From: Benincasa hispida
Taxonomy: Eukaryota; Streptophyta; Magnoliopsida; Cucurbitales; Cucurbitaceae
DNA length: 64,000 nucleotides
Direction: 5' to 3'
Assembly: GCF_009727055.1 (NCBI RefSeq)
Contig: NC_052351.1
Location: forward strand, 7,183,037 to 7,247,036
Shown piece after piece: positions 1 through 10,764 of the stretch; position 1 is the first letter of the stretch, and each line of letters starts with the position of its first letter. The notes beneath the pieces are model-generated. The model had not been told where the DNA came from. It saw only the letters and a program-made list of their open reading frames with translations, and ran no database searches. Both the position numbers and the translations under genes were made by a program.

Positions 1-537
1 TCAAGAACTCGACATATTTTTGTTCATATTCTACCACTGTCATGTCCCCCTACGTAAGTTGTAAAAATTCATTCCGTTTCAAATCACTAAATGATCGTGG
101 GAAGAATTTTTCGTTAAAAAACTTCTCGAAATTCACCCCATGTGGGTATATCTCTTTCCTTTCTTCTATTCTCTACTATCCTCCACTAGTACTTCGCTCG
201 TCTTTGTAATAAGAAAGTAGCTAATGTTACTTTTTGTTCTTCCGAACACCTTATAACCTTAAAACATTTCTCAACTTGGTTGATCCAAGCTTCAGCATCT
301 ATCGGACCAGTGTCCCTTCAAAAGTACCTGCTCCTAGTGCCTTAAATCGTTTTATCCCATATTTCTTCTCAGGATCTATCTAAATTGTACCTAGACTTTC
401 AGTAAGCATCGTGCGAATCTCTCTAAATATTGTTCTCCCGACATATTTTTTTCCTGGCAATAACTTGCTCGACTTTCATTTTCTTCTCCAGCCCTACTAG
501 CACTTGCTTGGTTTCTTTGTCTCCCACTTCTCAACAT
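1..537 (-). pseudogene. Ty3/gypsy gag fragment (element enters from left edge)
   Basis: Read leftward from an ATG at 537 the frame begins MLRSGRQRNQASASRAG and is basic. Further along in shifting frames come blocks typical of plant Ty3/gypsy Gag: PIDAEAWINQVEKCFKVI, KVTLATFLLQRR and GDMTVVEYEQKYVEF. These belong to the retrotransposon gag family that forms the particle core. At least two stops and several frame changes separate the blocks, so it is not translatable. The rest of gag and all of pol would lie left of the window. The Met-type primer site at 1637..1648 lies upstream on the same strand. Lineage (Tekay/Del-like or Reina-like) is uncertain. Confidence 0.75.
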
Positions 538-695
538 GGTTTCTATAAAAAGAACTTTCCAACACACAAATCAAATACTATAAATTTTATTATTAACACT
601 ACTTTTACAACATTATTATTTCTTTACTTACCACTGTAATTTACATCCTATTTACACATTTTTATACTAATAAGTTTACATTCATTATTTCTTTA

Positions 696-929
696 TCACT
701 CTTCTACTTTCTTTTTCCCTTTTCGTATTATTCCATACTTTTCTTCTGGTTTCCAGACACATTCTTCCAAAGAATGTCCTGGTTGCAGGCAAAAGAAACA
801 AAAAGTGTTTTTAAGGTTTGTATCTTCTCTCGACAAATTCTCCATCTCGTCTTCAGTATCATCATCAGTCAATAACATAATATCACTCGTTGTTTGACTA
901 GGTCCTTCCTTTATTTGAATTTTCTTCAT
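696..929 (-). CDS. Small ORF with CCHC zinc knuckle in the leader of the left-edge retroelement
   Basis: A 77-codon ORF lies between the primer site and gag of the left-edge element, on the same strand. Residues 1-40 are acidic (DDDTEDEMENLSRED). A zinc knuckle follows, C-x2-C-x4-H-x4-C, in FCFFCLQPGHSLEEC, and the tail is lysine-rich (RKGKKKVEE). CCHC knuckles of this spacing bind single-stranded nucleic acid in Gag proteins. Finding one upstream of the gag start rather than at its C-terminus is unusual. It could be a captured gene fragment, a displaced piece of another Gag, or a leader ORF. Nothing shows that it is expressed. Confidence 0.5.
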   Translation of the reverse strand: MKKIQIKEGPSQTTSDIMLLTDDDTEDEMENLSREDTNLKNTFCFFCLQPGHSLEECVWKPEEKYGIIRKGKKKVEE

Positions 930-1636
930 ACGAATCCTAAGCTTCTTCGTTATTCAAAATCCATAATGTTCTTTGTTTGGAAACAGATCTCTTCGGAGTA
1001 GACCATTTTTACTTACCTATTTCTATTTCTCCTTACCCTTCTATTGATAGAGCACGTAGTCTCTCCAAAGGTGTCCCCTTTTACCATATTCAAAACAAGT
1101 CCTTGAGGGAGTTAGCCGACGTCCTAAGTACTTTCCATTACATTTCGAACAATATGGTATGCATGCACATTTGATTTGTTCTATTAATTTCGGTTCCATA
1201 TAGGAACAAGGAGCCCATCAGTATTTTCAGTTTTCCTTTGATGTCATAGTAGAATATTCTACTTTCCAATCTATATGTTTCTCAAACACGTGTTTTTTAC
1301 AACATCAATTAACTTATAATTATAACAATCATGTAGTTTCAAACAATTCATATTTTCATTCACATCATTTTTCTAGTATGGTATCTCCTAGATTCCTTCC
1401 AAGTTTCCTCTAGATTATTACTTTACCTCCCTTTCCGAATTGGTAGCGTTGTGAGTTCCAGCTCGAATTGCTGCTAAGCTTACCACTTCTATACTGTCTC
1501 CTTAGCCCGACTTTGACTAATTTCTAGGTTTCCTTTAACCTACGGACTCTATATTTTATTTCAAAATCATCATCCTTAGGTTTCCTTAAATCCTCTCAAC
1601 TTTTGTTAAAATTCTCAGAGTTCTGCATAACTTTAT
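930..1636. other. Leader of the left-edge retroelement, no gene seen
   Basis: AT-rich sequence between the CCHC ORF and the primer-binding site. No coding frame or repeat that I can support. It is most simply untranslated leader of the minus-strand element. Confidence 0.4.
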
Positions 1637-1648
1637 GCACTGATACCA
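1637..1648 (-). other. Primer-binding site, initiator-Met tRNA type
   Basis: On the minus strand this reads TGGTATCAGTGC, one base from the TGGTATCAGAGC primer site complementary to initiator tRNA-Met that many plant LTR elements use. Just upstream (plus 1652-1656) the minus strand ends TGGCA, a plausible CA-type LTR end. The gag start is 1.1 kb downstream on the same strand. Confidence 0.65.
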
Positions 1649-2479
1649 ACTTGCCACACCCCCTCCCGAGCTTAACTCTTTCACCTAAAAGAAGGCGTAA
1701 AGATAATAGACATTGCCCTTTGTAATACCTGTTATCCATCACTTTGCACTTACCAATTACATCTCAAACTTTTTTGTGATAACTACTACCTGTCTTGGAT
1801 TTAAATGACAACAACTCTCTGGTTAAAATTTTATATCAAACCATTATAATATTTACACAACTCAAGACTCGACTTAGATAACTCTACTCCTAGGTTATGA
1901 AACTCGTAAAGAGCAGACTTTCACCCAGAAACATGGCTACAGTGTGACAAACCTTGACCTTAGCAGTATCATGGAACTCCATTCTTGTGTTAACTGGGGG
2001 GAAATAAAAAATTTGGAAAACATGAGCTGGAAAAGCTCAGTGAGTGGTATGTTTTTATGAAAATAGGTTTTGTTTTTAAAATTATTTTTGGAAAAATAAT
2101 TTCACAAATAATCAAACGCGGTATGCATGACCTCGGTCTGGTAACTAAGATGATATTAGCATGATCATATGTTCCTCAATAAATGCAACAACCAAAAATA
2201 AATCCAAGGAAACGGTTCCAATACCCAATACAACCCAACGAATGTGCACATGTTGACAATATCCCACTAGACATACAGGTATGCTGACAATCCCAACCAA
2301 ATTACACTATCCCAGCCAAACGTCCACAAGATATGCTGACAATATCTCGGGTACAGTTCTAGTTTCCAATTAAATTCACAATAAACATACATCCATATAA
2401 TATCAAGAAAATAGTCAAAAGAACATGAAATCAATGAAGACAACATATTTCCTAATCATGCCACAGCTTTCAAAACCAT

Positions 2480-2510
2480 GTATGTATATATATATATACA
2501 CACACACATA
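2480..2510. repeat. TA/CA microsatellite
   Basis: Alternating TGTATG/TA units run into CACACACA inside the probable LTR. A simple repeat with no further signal. Confidence 0.8.
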
Positions 2511-2804
2511 AAGGCATATCAATTCACAAAGACAGAGAAAGGAGAACTACTCACTGCTCATGGGCAAAAATTCCTCCTATTTCTGAGTCTGTATTAACTC
2601 AAATATCAACTTAGAATCCCGTGTTTAGGGTTAAAATAATCTTAAAACATTTTCTTAACCTTAGCTCTAGCTTACCGACCAACCAGGCTCAAACTACCCC
2701 TTCAATTTGGAAAAAGAAACAGTTATTGGACGCAGGGTTACACTTCACAGCCAAGTTGAACGCATGGACAGTAACACCGACGCTTGGTTCAACCTGTTTA
2801 ACAC

Positions 2805-2842
2805 CTGTCTCTTATACACATCTAGATGTGTATAAGAGACAG
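2805..2842. other. Tn5/Nextera mate-pair junction adapter, copy 1 (contaminant)
   Basis: The 38 bp are the 19-bp Tn5 mosaic end CTGTCTCTTATACACATCT followed at once by its reverse complement AGATGTGTATAAGAGACAG. This head-to-head palindrome is the circularisation junction of Nextera mate-pair libraries. It is laboratory sequence left in the assembly. Confidence 0.97.
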
Positions 2843-2912
2843 GGGTTACACTTCACAGCCAAGTTGAACGCATGGACAGTAACACCGACGCTTGGTTCAA
2901 CCTGTTTAACAC

Positions 2913-2950
2913 CTGTCTCTTATACACATCTAGATGTGTATAAGAGACAG
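2913..2950. other. Tn5/Nextera mate-pair junction adapter, copy 2 (contaminant)
   Basis: Identical to the copy 108 bp upstream: two 19-bp mosaic ends fused head to head. Its flanks repeat exactly, as expected if the assembler walked round a circularised fragment twice. Confidence 0.97.
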
Positions 2951-4430
2951 GGGTTACACTTCACAGCCAAGTTGAACGCATGGACAGTAACACCGACGCT
3001 TGGTTCAACCTGTTTAACACCTAACAGTCAAGCTTGGATGCCTGATACAACACTCCAATGTATGGTCGTCCCTCGAAACTCTAATTCTCTCCAATTTCTC
3101 TCTTATAAGATTTCCTAAGAGATCAAAAAGTTGTGGAGTGAAAAAAGGTATTTATAGGCAACTTCATATCATCTTTGTTATCCTTCAAGCCTTCAATGTT
3201 TGCTACCTTCTCCTTGAAGGAAATTTGAGTGTCTTCTTCCCATTGAGCCACCACATTCTTCATTGTCACCACCTACTTGCATGTAGGTAAGTCATGTTCT
3301 CCACTGCATATGTCCAACGCATACTTCCTTTGAAGTGGTTGTCCCATATTAAATCTTGCATCTCTGCCCTCCACCTCCTACTTCGATTTACTAAAATTTC
3401 ATTTGAAGAAACCACGTTCCTCTCCTTGCTATCACTCAACGCCCAAATACTTCTTGTTGGACACATAGTCCCTTGGTTCATGCGTTCAACTTCCCAGATC
3501 CCTACCTTTGGCCCTAACTTCCTTTTTGTAACATGGTTTCTCCCCTTAGTTTAGTTCCAAACTTCCTATTCTGCATCCAAAATGAAATTAAACGCATGAC
3601 TCCCTAGGGTTTGTGCATCCAAACCATCCTTTTGAGGTTTATACTTCCAAAGTGACTTCCAACACCTTGGCTCATGCATCCAAGCATGTTGTCCCCTCAT
3701 GGTTTGTGTTTATCTTATCTCTCCTAGGGTTTCCTGGTGCAAATTCCTCTTAAATGGTTATCTCATGCTCTATTCTTGCCCTTCAGTGCTTTAAATGGCA
3801 TTCACATAACTTTTTATGCGTCCACCACACTTCCTAGGCAACCAACCCTTCAAACTTTAAGGTTCTACCTACTTATTGCGACATATGTTGTCCAACACTT
3901 AGCCAAATTTTCAGCCTGGACCTCTTATGCATTCACTACCTCCTTGCTGTACGTCCAACCCTACTTTTCTCACTTAGTTATGTATAGTTCAACGCATGGT
4001 TGTCCAACACTTAACTATCTCTTTCCCCATACATTCACCTAACCCTAGACGTTCAAAAATGGTTCTTCTTGCCCTAGCATGCATCCAAGTGAGCCTATTC
4101 TTGTCCAAGCATGCGTCCAAAATTCCTACAATTCCAATTATGCTTCCAACTCTAAGGTGACTCATCACATACTTAGTATTTAGTCCAAATTCCTTCTTCT
4201 TCTTTGGACTAGACATTCACCTTATCTTTCCAACACTTGAATTCCAACTCCTATATCAACCATTCTCCTTCCAAGTTTCAGACTTAATCAGAGTGGTTGT
4301 GATTTAAATACATCGATATCCAGGTTTCTCTTTGCTTGCAAGCGAGCTCTCTTCCACTAAAAATAACAAATTTACCATCATTGTCCCATGAAGATCAGAG
4401 CATCGTTTGGTCAAAATTTGGCATCAACAA

Positions 4431-5863
4431 TAATAAATTGTAAGTGTTTAATGAGATGAAATTGATACATTGAACTTTAAAATTTGAGTAAAAGTTGAGT
4501 TTATTTCCTATTTACAAAAATGATGTGGTTGATAATCAATCTCAACTAAACATAGCTTAAGTAAAATATTATATTAATCACAAGTAAAATAGATGGTACA
4601 AATTATGAAAATAAGATATGATATCCATAACTAGTTGTAAATTACACGTATCCTTCCACCTTAGAGGTGGAAGGTTCGATCTCCACTCTCGCCATTGTAA
4701 GTATTACACATGTTATGTTGTATAGAAAATTTTAATGGAAAATATTATTCCCAAGGAAAGTTTTGAGAGGGTAAACAAACAGCATTAGACAAACCAAGTT
4801 CGAGTGGGGGTAACAAACAAAATGGAGTAACCATACTGAAATAAATAGAAAATTTCAGGCATAAGATGAATATTTCAAAAAATATACAAGCATAAGATGA
4901 AACTATATTTCCACCTGTCCTCTAGATTTTTTTTTTCATATATATAAAAACATATGTTTTTACTTAACTTCATTTAAATGCATGTGACTTCTCTTTTACA
5001 AAATTTTTAAATAAAACATGAACAAGAACTTAGCTCAAGTGACATTTATATATACTAAGGATCTAGAGATCCATAGTTCAAATTCCCCATTCCAATTTGT
5101 ACAAAAAAAATAATAATAAATCACATACAAATACGAATGTCTAAAACAAGAAAACAAGAGTTTTGAAGAACAATAAGGCAAAGAAATTCCCATGCCATTA
5201 AAACGTCTGTGTAATACCCTATTTCTCCAAATATGAGAATCCAAATGTCCATAGAAAATAGAGAACCCACCACAATAAATACCAGATCATAAGATTGCAT
5301 CCCAGTGATGCGGTCTGACTTTATTTTCCTTTCTTTTCTTCCTCCAGTTAGCGTGAAGAAGCAGGAGGTATCAAAAAAAGGCATTCAGCGATGTATATCC
5401 CTCCCAGAAACAAATAGACTAATCATTTATTCTTTACGCTGACATACAAGAAAAAACTTTTTCCCTTGTGAACAATTTTAGCCATCCAAGGTTGATTCTA
5501 ACGATTCTCAGCAAATCATCTCAGCAGTACTCTAGGACAATAATTAAAGATGAAAACAGAAAGATATTCTAAATTGATAAGGTATAAAGGTATAGTCGCA
5601 TAGAGAATAAAGGTTAACCTAAATATTAAAGTCACAATGAATGGAACCTCTTATGTTGAAGAAGATATCAGAAGTATACTTGCATTAATTATAAATGTAA
5701 ACAGCATCATACTATGGTCACTTCTGTGCCAAAGAGAATATTACTTGGTTGCACGGTCACAGACGTAGAATGACAATATTTGTCTAGGCATACTAGGAAA
5801 GTTAAATTGTAGAGATTACATATTGTTTGTCTCAGTGAAAGGAGCTCGGAGGGTCCTTGGAGC
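4431..5863. other. Intergenic DNA and probable 3' UTR of the PDAP1-like gene
   Basis: AT-rich, without a credible coding frame. The right part should hold the 3' untranslated region of the minus-strand gene ending at 5864; a minus-strand AATAAA lies near 5425-5430. A tRNA-like fragment is listed separately at about 5030-5090. Confidence 0.5.
5030..5090 (+). repeat. Possible tRNA-derived SINE fragment
   Basis: TAGCTCAAGTGA resembles a Pol III A box, and AGTTCAAATTCCCC about 33 bp later resembles a B box, the spacing of a tRNA-like promoter. There is no 3' tail, no TSD and no second copy in the window. A second B-box-like string, GGTTCGATCTCC, is near 4674. Confidence 0.25.
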
Positions 5864-8462
5864 TCACTTGCGAGCTTCTGCTTTCTTCTGTTCCTTGGCT
5901 GAAAGTGAGGGAAAGAGAGTGAGTGAATATCAGTTTCAATGTGGCAATGTTAGGGGGAAATAGTACTATAACTATAAGAGCTTTCGTATACTGTTGTATA
6001 TATTACCAGCTTTTTCTTCTTCCCTTTTTTTAGCAGCTTCTGCCCTTTGTTGACGAATAAGAGTCAAACGTTCTGCATAGCATAAAGTGAAATAAAATTT
6101 TAATATTGGACAGAGCAACAGAAGTTCTGCCTTCAAATTTGTTCACGACATTCACCAGCTACCATTAGTGCACAAGATAATAATTCTTCCAGAACTTAGC
6201 ATTGGCCTCCCAAGATATTACCAAAGAGCATTTTGAACCAAATTTATACAATATAAATACACAGCAAGTACGGCTGCAGGTGAGCATTTTAAGCGGTCCT
6301 ATATGTAACCCTTTTAACTCAAGACGAGAATAAAAAGAAAGCGCACATACCAATTTTGGATGACAGATTGATACTAAAGAACATAGAACGCACACTTAAG
6401 CCAGAGAATTGATCATTGAAGGATTACCTAAATCTTTCCTAGCTTGTTCAGTCTTCCCTTGTTCTTGAAGCCTCATGAATCGCTCATGAGCCTTTTGTTT
6501 CTCAATCTCTTCCCTGGAAAAGAATGAATAAAACTTTGTAAACTGTGCGCATACCTAAATCCATATATTTTCATATTTGTTTCCAGAATAATACTCATAT
6601 ACATTAAATAAATGTTTAATATCAGTTAAAACAAATAAAATAAAACTTGTAACAACCTTTCACGCCTTGAAAGTTCAGTTGTTTTCCCAATCTGCAAAAT
6701 GAAGTGAAATTACACCTCTACTGTATTGAATCAATGTTCAAATTGCACAACCACATGTAAGGACGATTATTATCTTACATCAATGTCTCTAGCTTTCAAG
6801 GTTTTTGGCTTCACCAAGTTAGGATTTTCGATCTCAATAATACCTTGAGTGCCTTTCCTCTGGCAGAATTTGACAACAAAATAAAAGTGATTTAGTCTCA
6901 CTCAGCTGAAATGAAAAACAACAAAACATTTAGAAGAAAACACAAAAAAGGTCGCTGAATACAAACCCTAGGCTTATCTCCCTGATCATCAGATTCATCC
7001 CCAGATTCTTGTTCAGATCCTTCCTCAGATTCTTCCTCCTCCTTGTGCTCAGCTTCTACCTATAATGCTAAATTAAGTAACTCGTGTGCACAAAAATAAG
7101 TAAATAGAAAGAACAAGACCATGCAGTAGAAGAATCAACTGCTGAAAGAAAGTCCCAACACATCAGGATATTATCCATCCTCAATTGACAAAAAAAAACC
7201 GACTACTGGGCACTGTAGGACTTGTGCAGATCAAATATTGGCTTATAAGCATCTTTGAAGATTGTATGTTGTCAGTAGATGAGAAGGGTAGTGGGAACTA
7301 CGTGTGTGCGTGTCTTAAGACGCATGCGCGTGCGCGCGCACACAGAGGGTGAGAGAGAGAACCTGTTTAAATGTTCGTGGACGTGTGGAGGTTCCAGCAA
7401 CTACAAAATTCAGAAACGAAAGTTAGTGACATAAACTTCAGCCTTCTTAAAGTTTCTCGACAATGAAACTACAAATTGCAAAACCATATGTAAGAATAAT
7501 TAAAAAATTAATTCCTCGACACCATCCATCTCTCCATCTTTTACTAGTTTTGCGCAATAACCAAGCCGCTTCATTTAGATTACAAAAATTTTCAGACTCC
7601 ACGATGAAAGGGTAAAACTACATCCGCAGTCAACTAAAAACCTAGATCTCACCACCAACCACACTTCGTCATAGTCGCTGAAACTGATCTAAAAATGACT
7701 AAATAACAGCTTAAATCATTAAATATCCACCATCGTTCCAATTACTGAACTCTCCATGTCAAGCACTAGCTCGTATCCTTAAAAAGCAACTTGAATTTCT
7801 CGCCTCAATTATATAAAATCAAAACATTGGGCAGGAAAATAATAACACTCGAAGGAAAAGATCTCATGATCTTCAGTTTCTCAATAATCGAGCGAACGTG
7901 GTTAAAAAAGAGAAATTATTGCAGGGTTCTCCCAGTTTTTTTACTAGTGTTAAGAAGCAATTCCAAAACAAAACACATTTCAACTCTCCAGTCGAAGTAA
8001 CTCGTGCATATAACCAAGACCCTTCATTAAGATTACGAAAATTCCACACTCCATAAAATAAATAAATAGAAGCTAAACTATTTCCGGAATCAACTAAGCC
8101 TAGATCTCAACACCAACCATGTCCTCATAGTCGCTGAAACTGACCTAGAAATAACAAATTAACATATAAAACAGCTTAAATCACTAATATACAGTATCAT
8201 TCCAAATACCGGGCTCTCCATGACAAGCACCAGCTCGTATCCTTAAAAAAAACAACTCGAATTCATCACCTCAAATAAATAAAACCAAAACATTAGGAAG
8301 GGAGACGATAGCACTGAAAGAAAAAGATCCCATGATCTTGGGTTTCTCAATAATTGAATGAAGGTGGTTAAAAGAGAGAGAGAATTATTGCTTACGCATG
8401 TCTTCAGGGGTAGAGAATTGGCGCCGACCGGTGGGCTTGCTCTTGTACTTTCCTCTTCCCAT
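5864..8462 (-). CDS. PDAP1-like / casein kinase substrate PP28 protein, 166 aa, eight exons
   Basis: Minus-strand exons: 8396-8462, 7363-7400, 6967-7059, 6779-6859, 6657-6691, 6428-6513, 6007-6072 and 5864-5898. All introns are GT-AG, the sum is 501 nt (166 codons plus TGA) and the frame is open across every junction. The product starts MGRGKYKSKPTGRRQFSTPE. Residues 35-66 are very acidic and serine-rich (EEEESEEGSEQES, likely CK2 targets). GTQGIIEIENPNLVKPK begins the PP28 domain (PF10252), and TTELSRREREEIEKQ leads into a basic, probably helical C-terminus ending QKKAEARK. Animal PDAP1 is a PDGF-associated phosphoprotein with an unclear molecular role; the plant function is not established. 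Length matches the family and no break is seen. This is the only apparently intact host gene in the window. Confidence 0.93.
7300..7360. repeat. Alternating purine-pyrimidine and GA-rich simple repeat in intron 1-2 region
   Basis: GTGTGCGTG, GCGCATGCGCGTGCGCGCGCA and then GAGAGAGAGA lie immediately downstream of exon 2 (in gene sense) in the PDAP1-like gene. Alternating GC/GT of this length can adopt Z-DNA. It is probably a mutable microsatellite. Confidence 0.75.
7509..8390. repeat. Tandem duplication inside intron 1 of the PDAP1-like gene
   Basis: Two diverged direct copies, about 7509-7921 and 7960-8390, share blocks such as TAGTCGCTGAAACTGA, AGCTCGTATCCTTAAAAA and TTTCTCAATAAT in the same order. 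The second copy ends right at the 5' splice site of exon 1. Divergence is large (small indels throughout), so the duplication is old. It makes up most of the 995-bp intron. Confidence 0.85.
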
Positions 8463-8839
8463 CGTCGATAAAACGCAGAAGGGGAAAAGTAGAAACGGGA
8501 GGAAGAAGCGGAAGAGGAGCAGAATCGGCGTAGAATAGAAGCCCCCTCTTAGTAAAATTTGTGGAAGGCGAAGTTGGTCGCTGCTCCGCCCTTCCGCCGA
8601 AAGGAGAATTTATAGTTGTGTTGTGTTGGCTTATTTGTTCCCGTCCCGTTTACGTTTCTCTGTGGTGAAAATTGCCAACCGGATTCCCCAAACCCTACCC
8701 GAACCGGCACCCAAGAATCAGCTGCCTATCCTTTCACCATTATTTATTCCTTTAAATTCCAGGTATTAAAATTAAACTAATAATACCTATTCTTTAAAAA
8801 TAAATAAATAAATAAACTAATGATGGTATCAATTTAGTT
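8463..8839 (-). promoter_or_regulatory. 5' UTR and presumed promoter of the PDAP1-like gene
   Basis: Upstream of the ATG at 8462 the minus strand has a purine/pyrimidine-biased leader (GAAGAAGCGG-type runs on the plus strand), more GC-rich to about 8720, then AT-rich DNA. I see no convincing TATA box; position as promoter is inferred only from adjacency. Confidence 0.4.
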
Positions 8840-9420
8840 CCATTTGGTAATTATTTGGTCTGTTTTATAACTATTTTATTTTTATTTTTTAAAATTAACC
8901 AGCGCTATTCCCACCTTTAAATTTCTTCTTTTGTTATCTACTTTTTATTAATGGTTTAAAAAACTAAGCCAAATTTAAAACTAAAAAAAAAAAAAGCAAC
9001 TCTCAAAAAGTGGTTTTTGTTATTGGAATTAGACTACAAATTCAACCATTGTATTTAAAAGATATGTAAATTATTGTAAGAAGTGTAGATGAAATAGGTT
9101 TAATTATCAAAAACAAGAACAAAAAACCAAGGCCCTTTTGGTAACAATTTGGCTTTTTGTTTTTGTTTTTTTTTTAAATTAAGTCTATTTCATCCTCATT
9201 TCTTATAATCATTTGCATCATGGTTGAATTCTTAGTCAAATTTTAAAAACAAAAACAACTTTTTGAAAGTTACTTTTTTTAGTTCTCAAAATTTGGGTTT
9301 TTTTTTAAACCATTAGTAAAAATTATATTACAAATAAAGAAATTTGGAGGTAGAAGTAGAGTTCGTAAGTCTGATTTTCAAAAAAATAAACAATAAATAG
9401 AATGGTTTGCCAAATAGAGT
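8840..9420. mobile_element. Foldback/MITE-like element with long inverted arms
   Basis: The two halves (about 8840-9130 and 9130-9420) are imperfect reverse complements over nearly their whole length: left CATTTGGTAATTATTTGG against right CCAAATAGAG, left ATTAATGGTTTAAAAAAC against right AAACCATTAGTAAAAAT, left AAATTCAACCATTG against right CATGGTTGAATTC. The centre is near CCAAGGCCCTTTTGG. No ORF and no clear TSD. A non-autonomous DNA transposon is the simplest reading. Confidence 0.7.
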
Positions 9421-10340
9421 CTCGAACTCTAAGTTTTCATAAGTGTATTAATTTACACTCTCTTTCATATTCTGTTCAACCAATATTGTGCAAACCAAAT
9501 AATTTCAGTCAATTAAACTTATGAATTTTCATAAACCAAACAAATGGATAGACAATTCTAAATTGAATTATGATGGTTTAAATTGATTCGTTTATGAAAG
9601 CCCAGATGTTTAATTAATACAACCATACATTCCACACCAAGTTTTTCCAAAATAAACGTACTTGACAGGGTATATTGATACGCTTACTCCAAAAATGTAG
9701 GGGTATTAGTTAATATTTCTCTTATATATTACATTTTCAGAATGCCTAGCTATTTGATTATTTATTATTATCATTAAGTATAGTTTAGCAGTAGGTGGGT
9801 TGAGATTCAAACCCTTAGTTTTAAAAACCCAAAAAAAAACAAAAACAAAAACCTTTAGTTTTTTAACATGTTACAAATGGTTCAATGTTTCAAAGTTGTA
9901 GTTCAATTTTTATTACAAACTATGGTTTGAAAAACTAACTTCAATTGTTTAAGTTTAGATGTTTGTATCGAGATAAGGTAATTCAATTGAGATAGATGAA
10001 TAACGATATGACGTGTTTACTTATTTATAGGAGTGACCTACATTATATATATGAAACAATGTGCATGTTGAGGCGTCTCGTGAGAGGAGGCAGTATAATT
10101 ATATGTAAATTACTTCTCTGTTACAAATTGTTTGATGTTTGAAAGATTCCATACACCTTTAGGTCCCGTTTGTTCCACAGGTTTTCCCACCACATTTTGA
10201 AACTCAATATATTATTATCTATGAAACTATTAAAACCAACCTGACATGAGTTTTTTAATATACAAAAATATGGGATTTTTATGTTTGGGAGATCAATAGT
10301 GAAAATATAACTTAATTGATTAATAAATTAATATAAAGTG

Positions 10341-10503
10341 TTCATTAGTATTCATTTTAATTAATTATTAAATATAAATATATCATTTAGACTTAATAAA
10401 TTTCAACCAATGTCTTTGCCTATTCATTAATATTCATTTTAATTAATTTTTAAATATAAATATATCATTTAGACTTAATAAATTTCAAGTAATATCTTTG
10501 TCA
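10341..10503. repeat. 82-bp tandem duplication
   Basis: Two adjacent copies (10341-10422, 10423-10503) both read TTCATTARTATTCATTTTAA, then AAATATAAATATATCATTT and ACTTAATAAATTTCAA, with only a few differences. A recent slippage-type or local duplication in AT-rich DNA. Confidence 0.85.
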
Positions 10504-10740
10504 CTAATATTTTACGCTATCTTAACTAGTTAGTATAAATTATTATTTTTTAATTATCAATATTCTTTATTTATGGGTAATTATAGCAGGTGTTTTATTA
10601 TTATTATTATAAATAAGTAAATATATATCCTTTTTTAAAATTAATTATATATATAGAATATTTTCTTAAGATACGTTTACCTTTTTTTAATTCCTAAAAT
10701 AACTTTCTTATCCCACGTTTTCTTCTTCGTTTTGGATCTG

Positions 10741-10764
10741 TTTTTTTTTTTTTTTTTTTTTTTT
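10741..10764. repeat. Poly-T tract (T24)
   Basis: An uninterrupted run of 24 T. Could be a retroposon tail on the minus strand, but nothing next to it supports that. Confidence 0.8.

Larger units (their letters stand above)
2735..3020. repeat. Artefactual triplication of a 70-bp segment
   Basis: Three identical 70-bp copies (2735-2804, 2843-2912, 2951-3020), each beginning GGGTTACACTTCACAG and ending CTGTTTAACAC, are separated by two identical 38-bp adapter palindromes, for a period of exactly 108 bp. Base-perfect identity in an otherwise degenerate LTR, with library sequence at each joint, means an assembly product, not a biological tandem array. A 165-codon open frame spans the region only because 108 is divisible by three; it contains the peptide SYTHLDVYKRQ encoded by adapter sequence. 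Confidence 0.95.
1652..4430 (-). mobile_element. Probable 5' LTR of the left-edge Ty3/gypsy element
   Basis: The LTR should end just before the primer site, at about 1652. A TG-type start is proposed near 4430, where the minus strand reads TGTTGATGCCAAATTTTG, giving about 2.8 kb. The interval has no credible gene. It holds a run of 'tgctgacaat' direct repeats (2240-2350), a TA/CA microsatellite (2480-2510) and the adapter artefact at 2735-3020. The second LTR is outside the window, so neither the boundaries nor a TSD can be confirmed. Confidence 0.4.

Noticed and set aside
2805..2950. Natural Tn5-like insertion in a plant genome
   Set aside because: Two mosaic ends fused head to head with nothing between them is the mate-pair circularisation product; no transposase or 9-bp TSD exists.
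2621..3118. 165-codon open frame with three internal protein repeats
   Set aside because: The repeats are created by adapter sequence and a false triplication; the peptide between them is translated Tn5 mosaic end.
3294..4216. Several 70-100-codon frames on both strands in the left LTR
   Set aside because: Biased, non-conserved composition, overlapping on both strands, inside a probable LTR.
7791..8000. 69-codon open frame in intron 1 of the PDAP1-like gene
   Set aside because: Lies in the antisense strand of an intronic duplication; the other copy does not keep it open.
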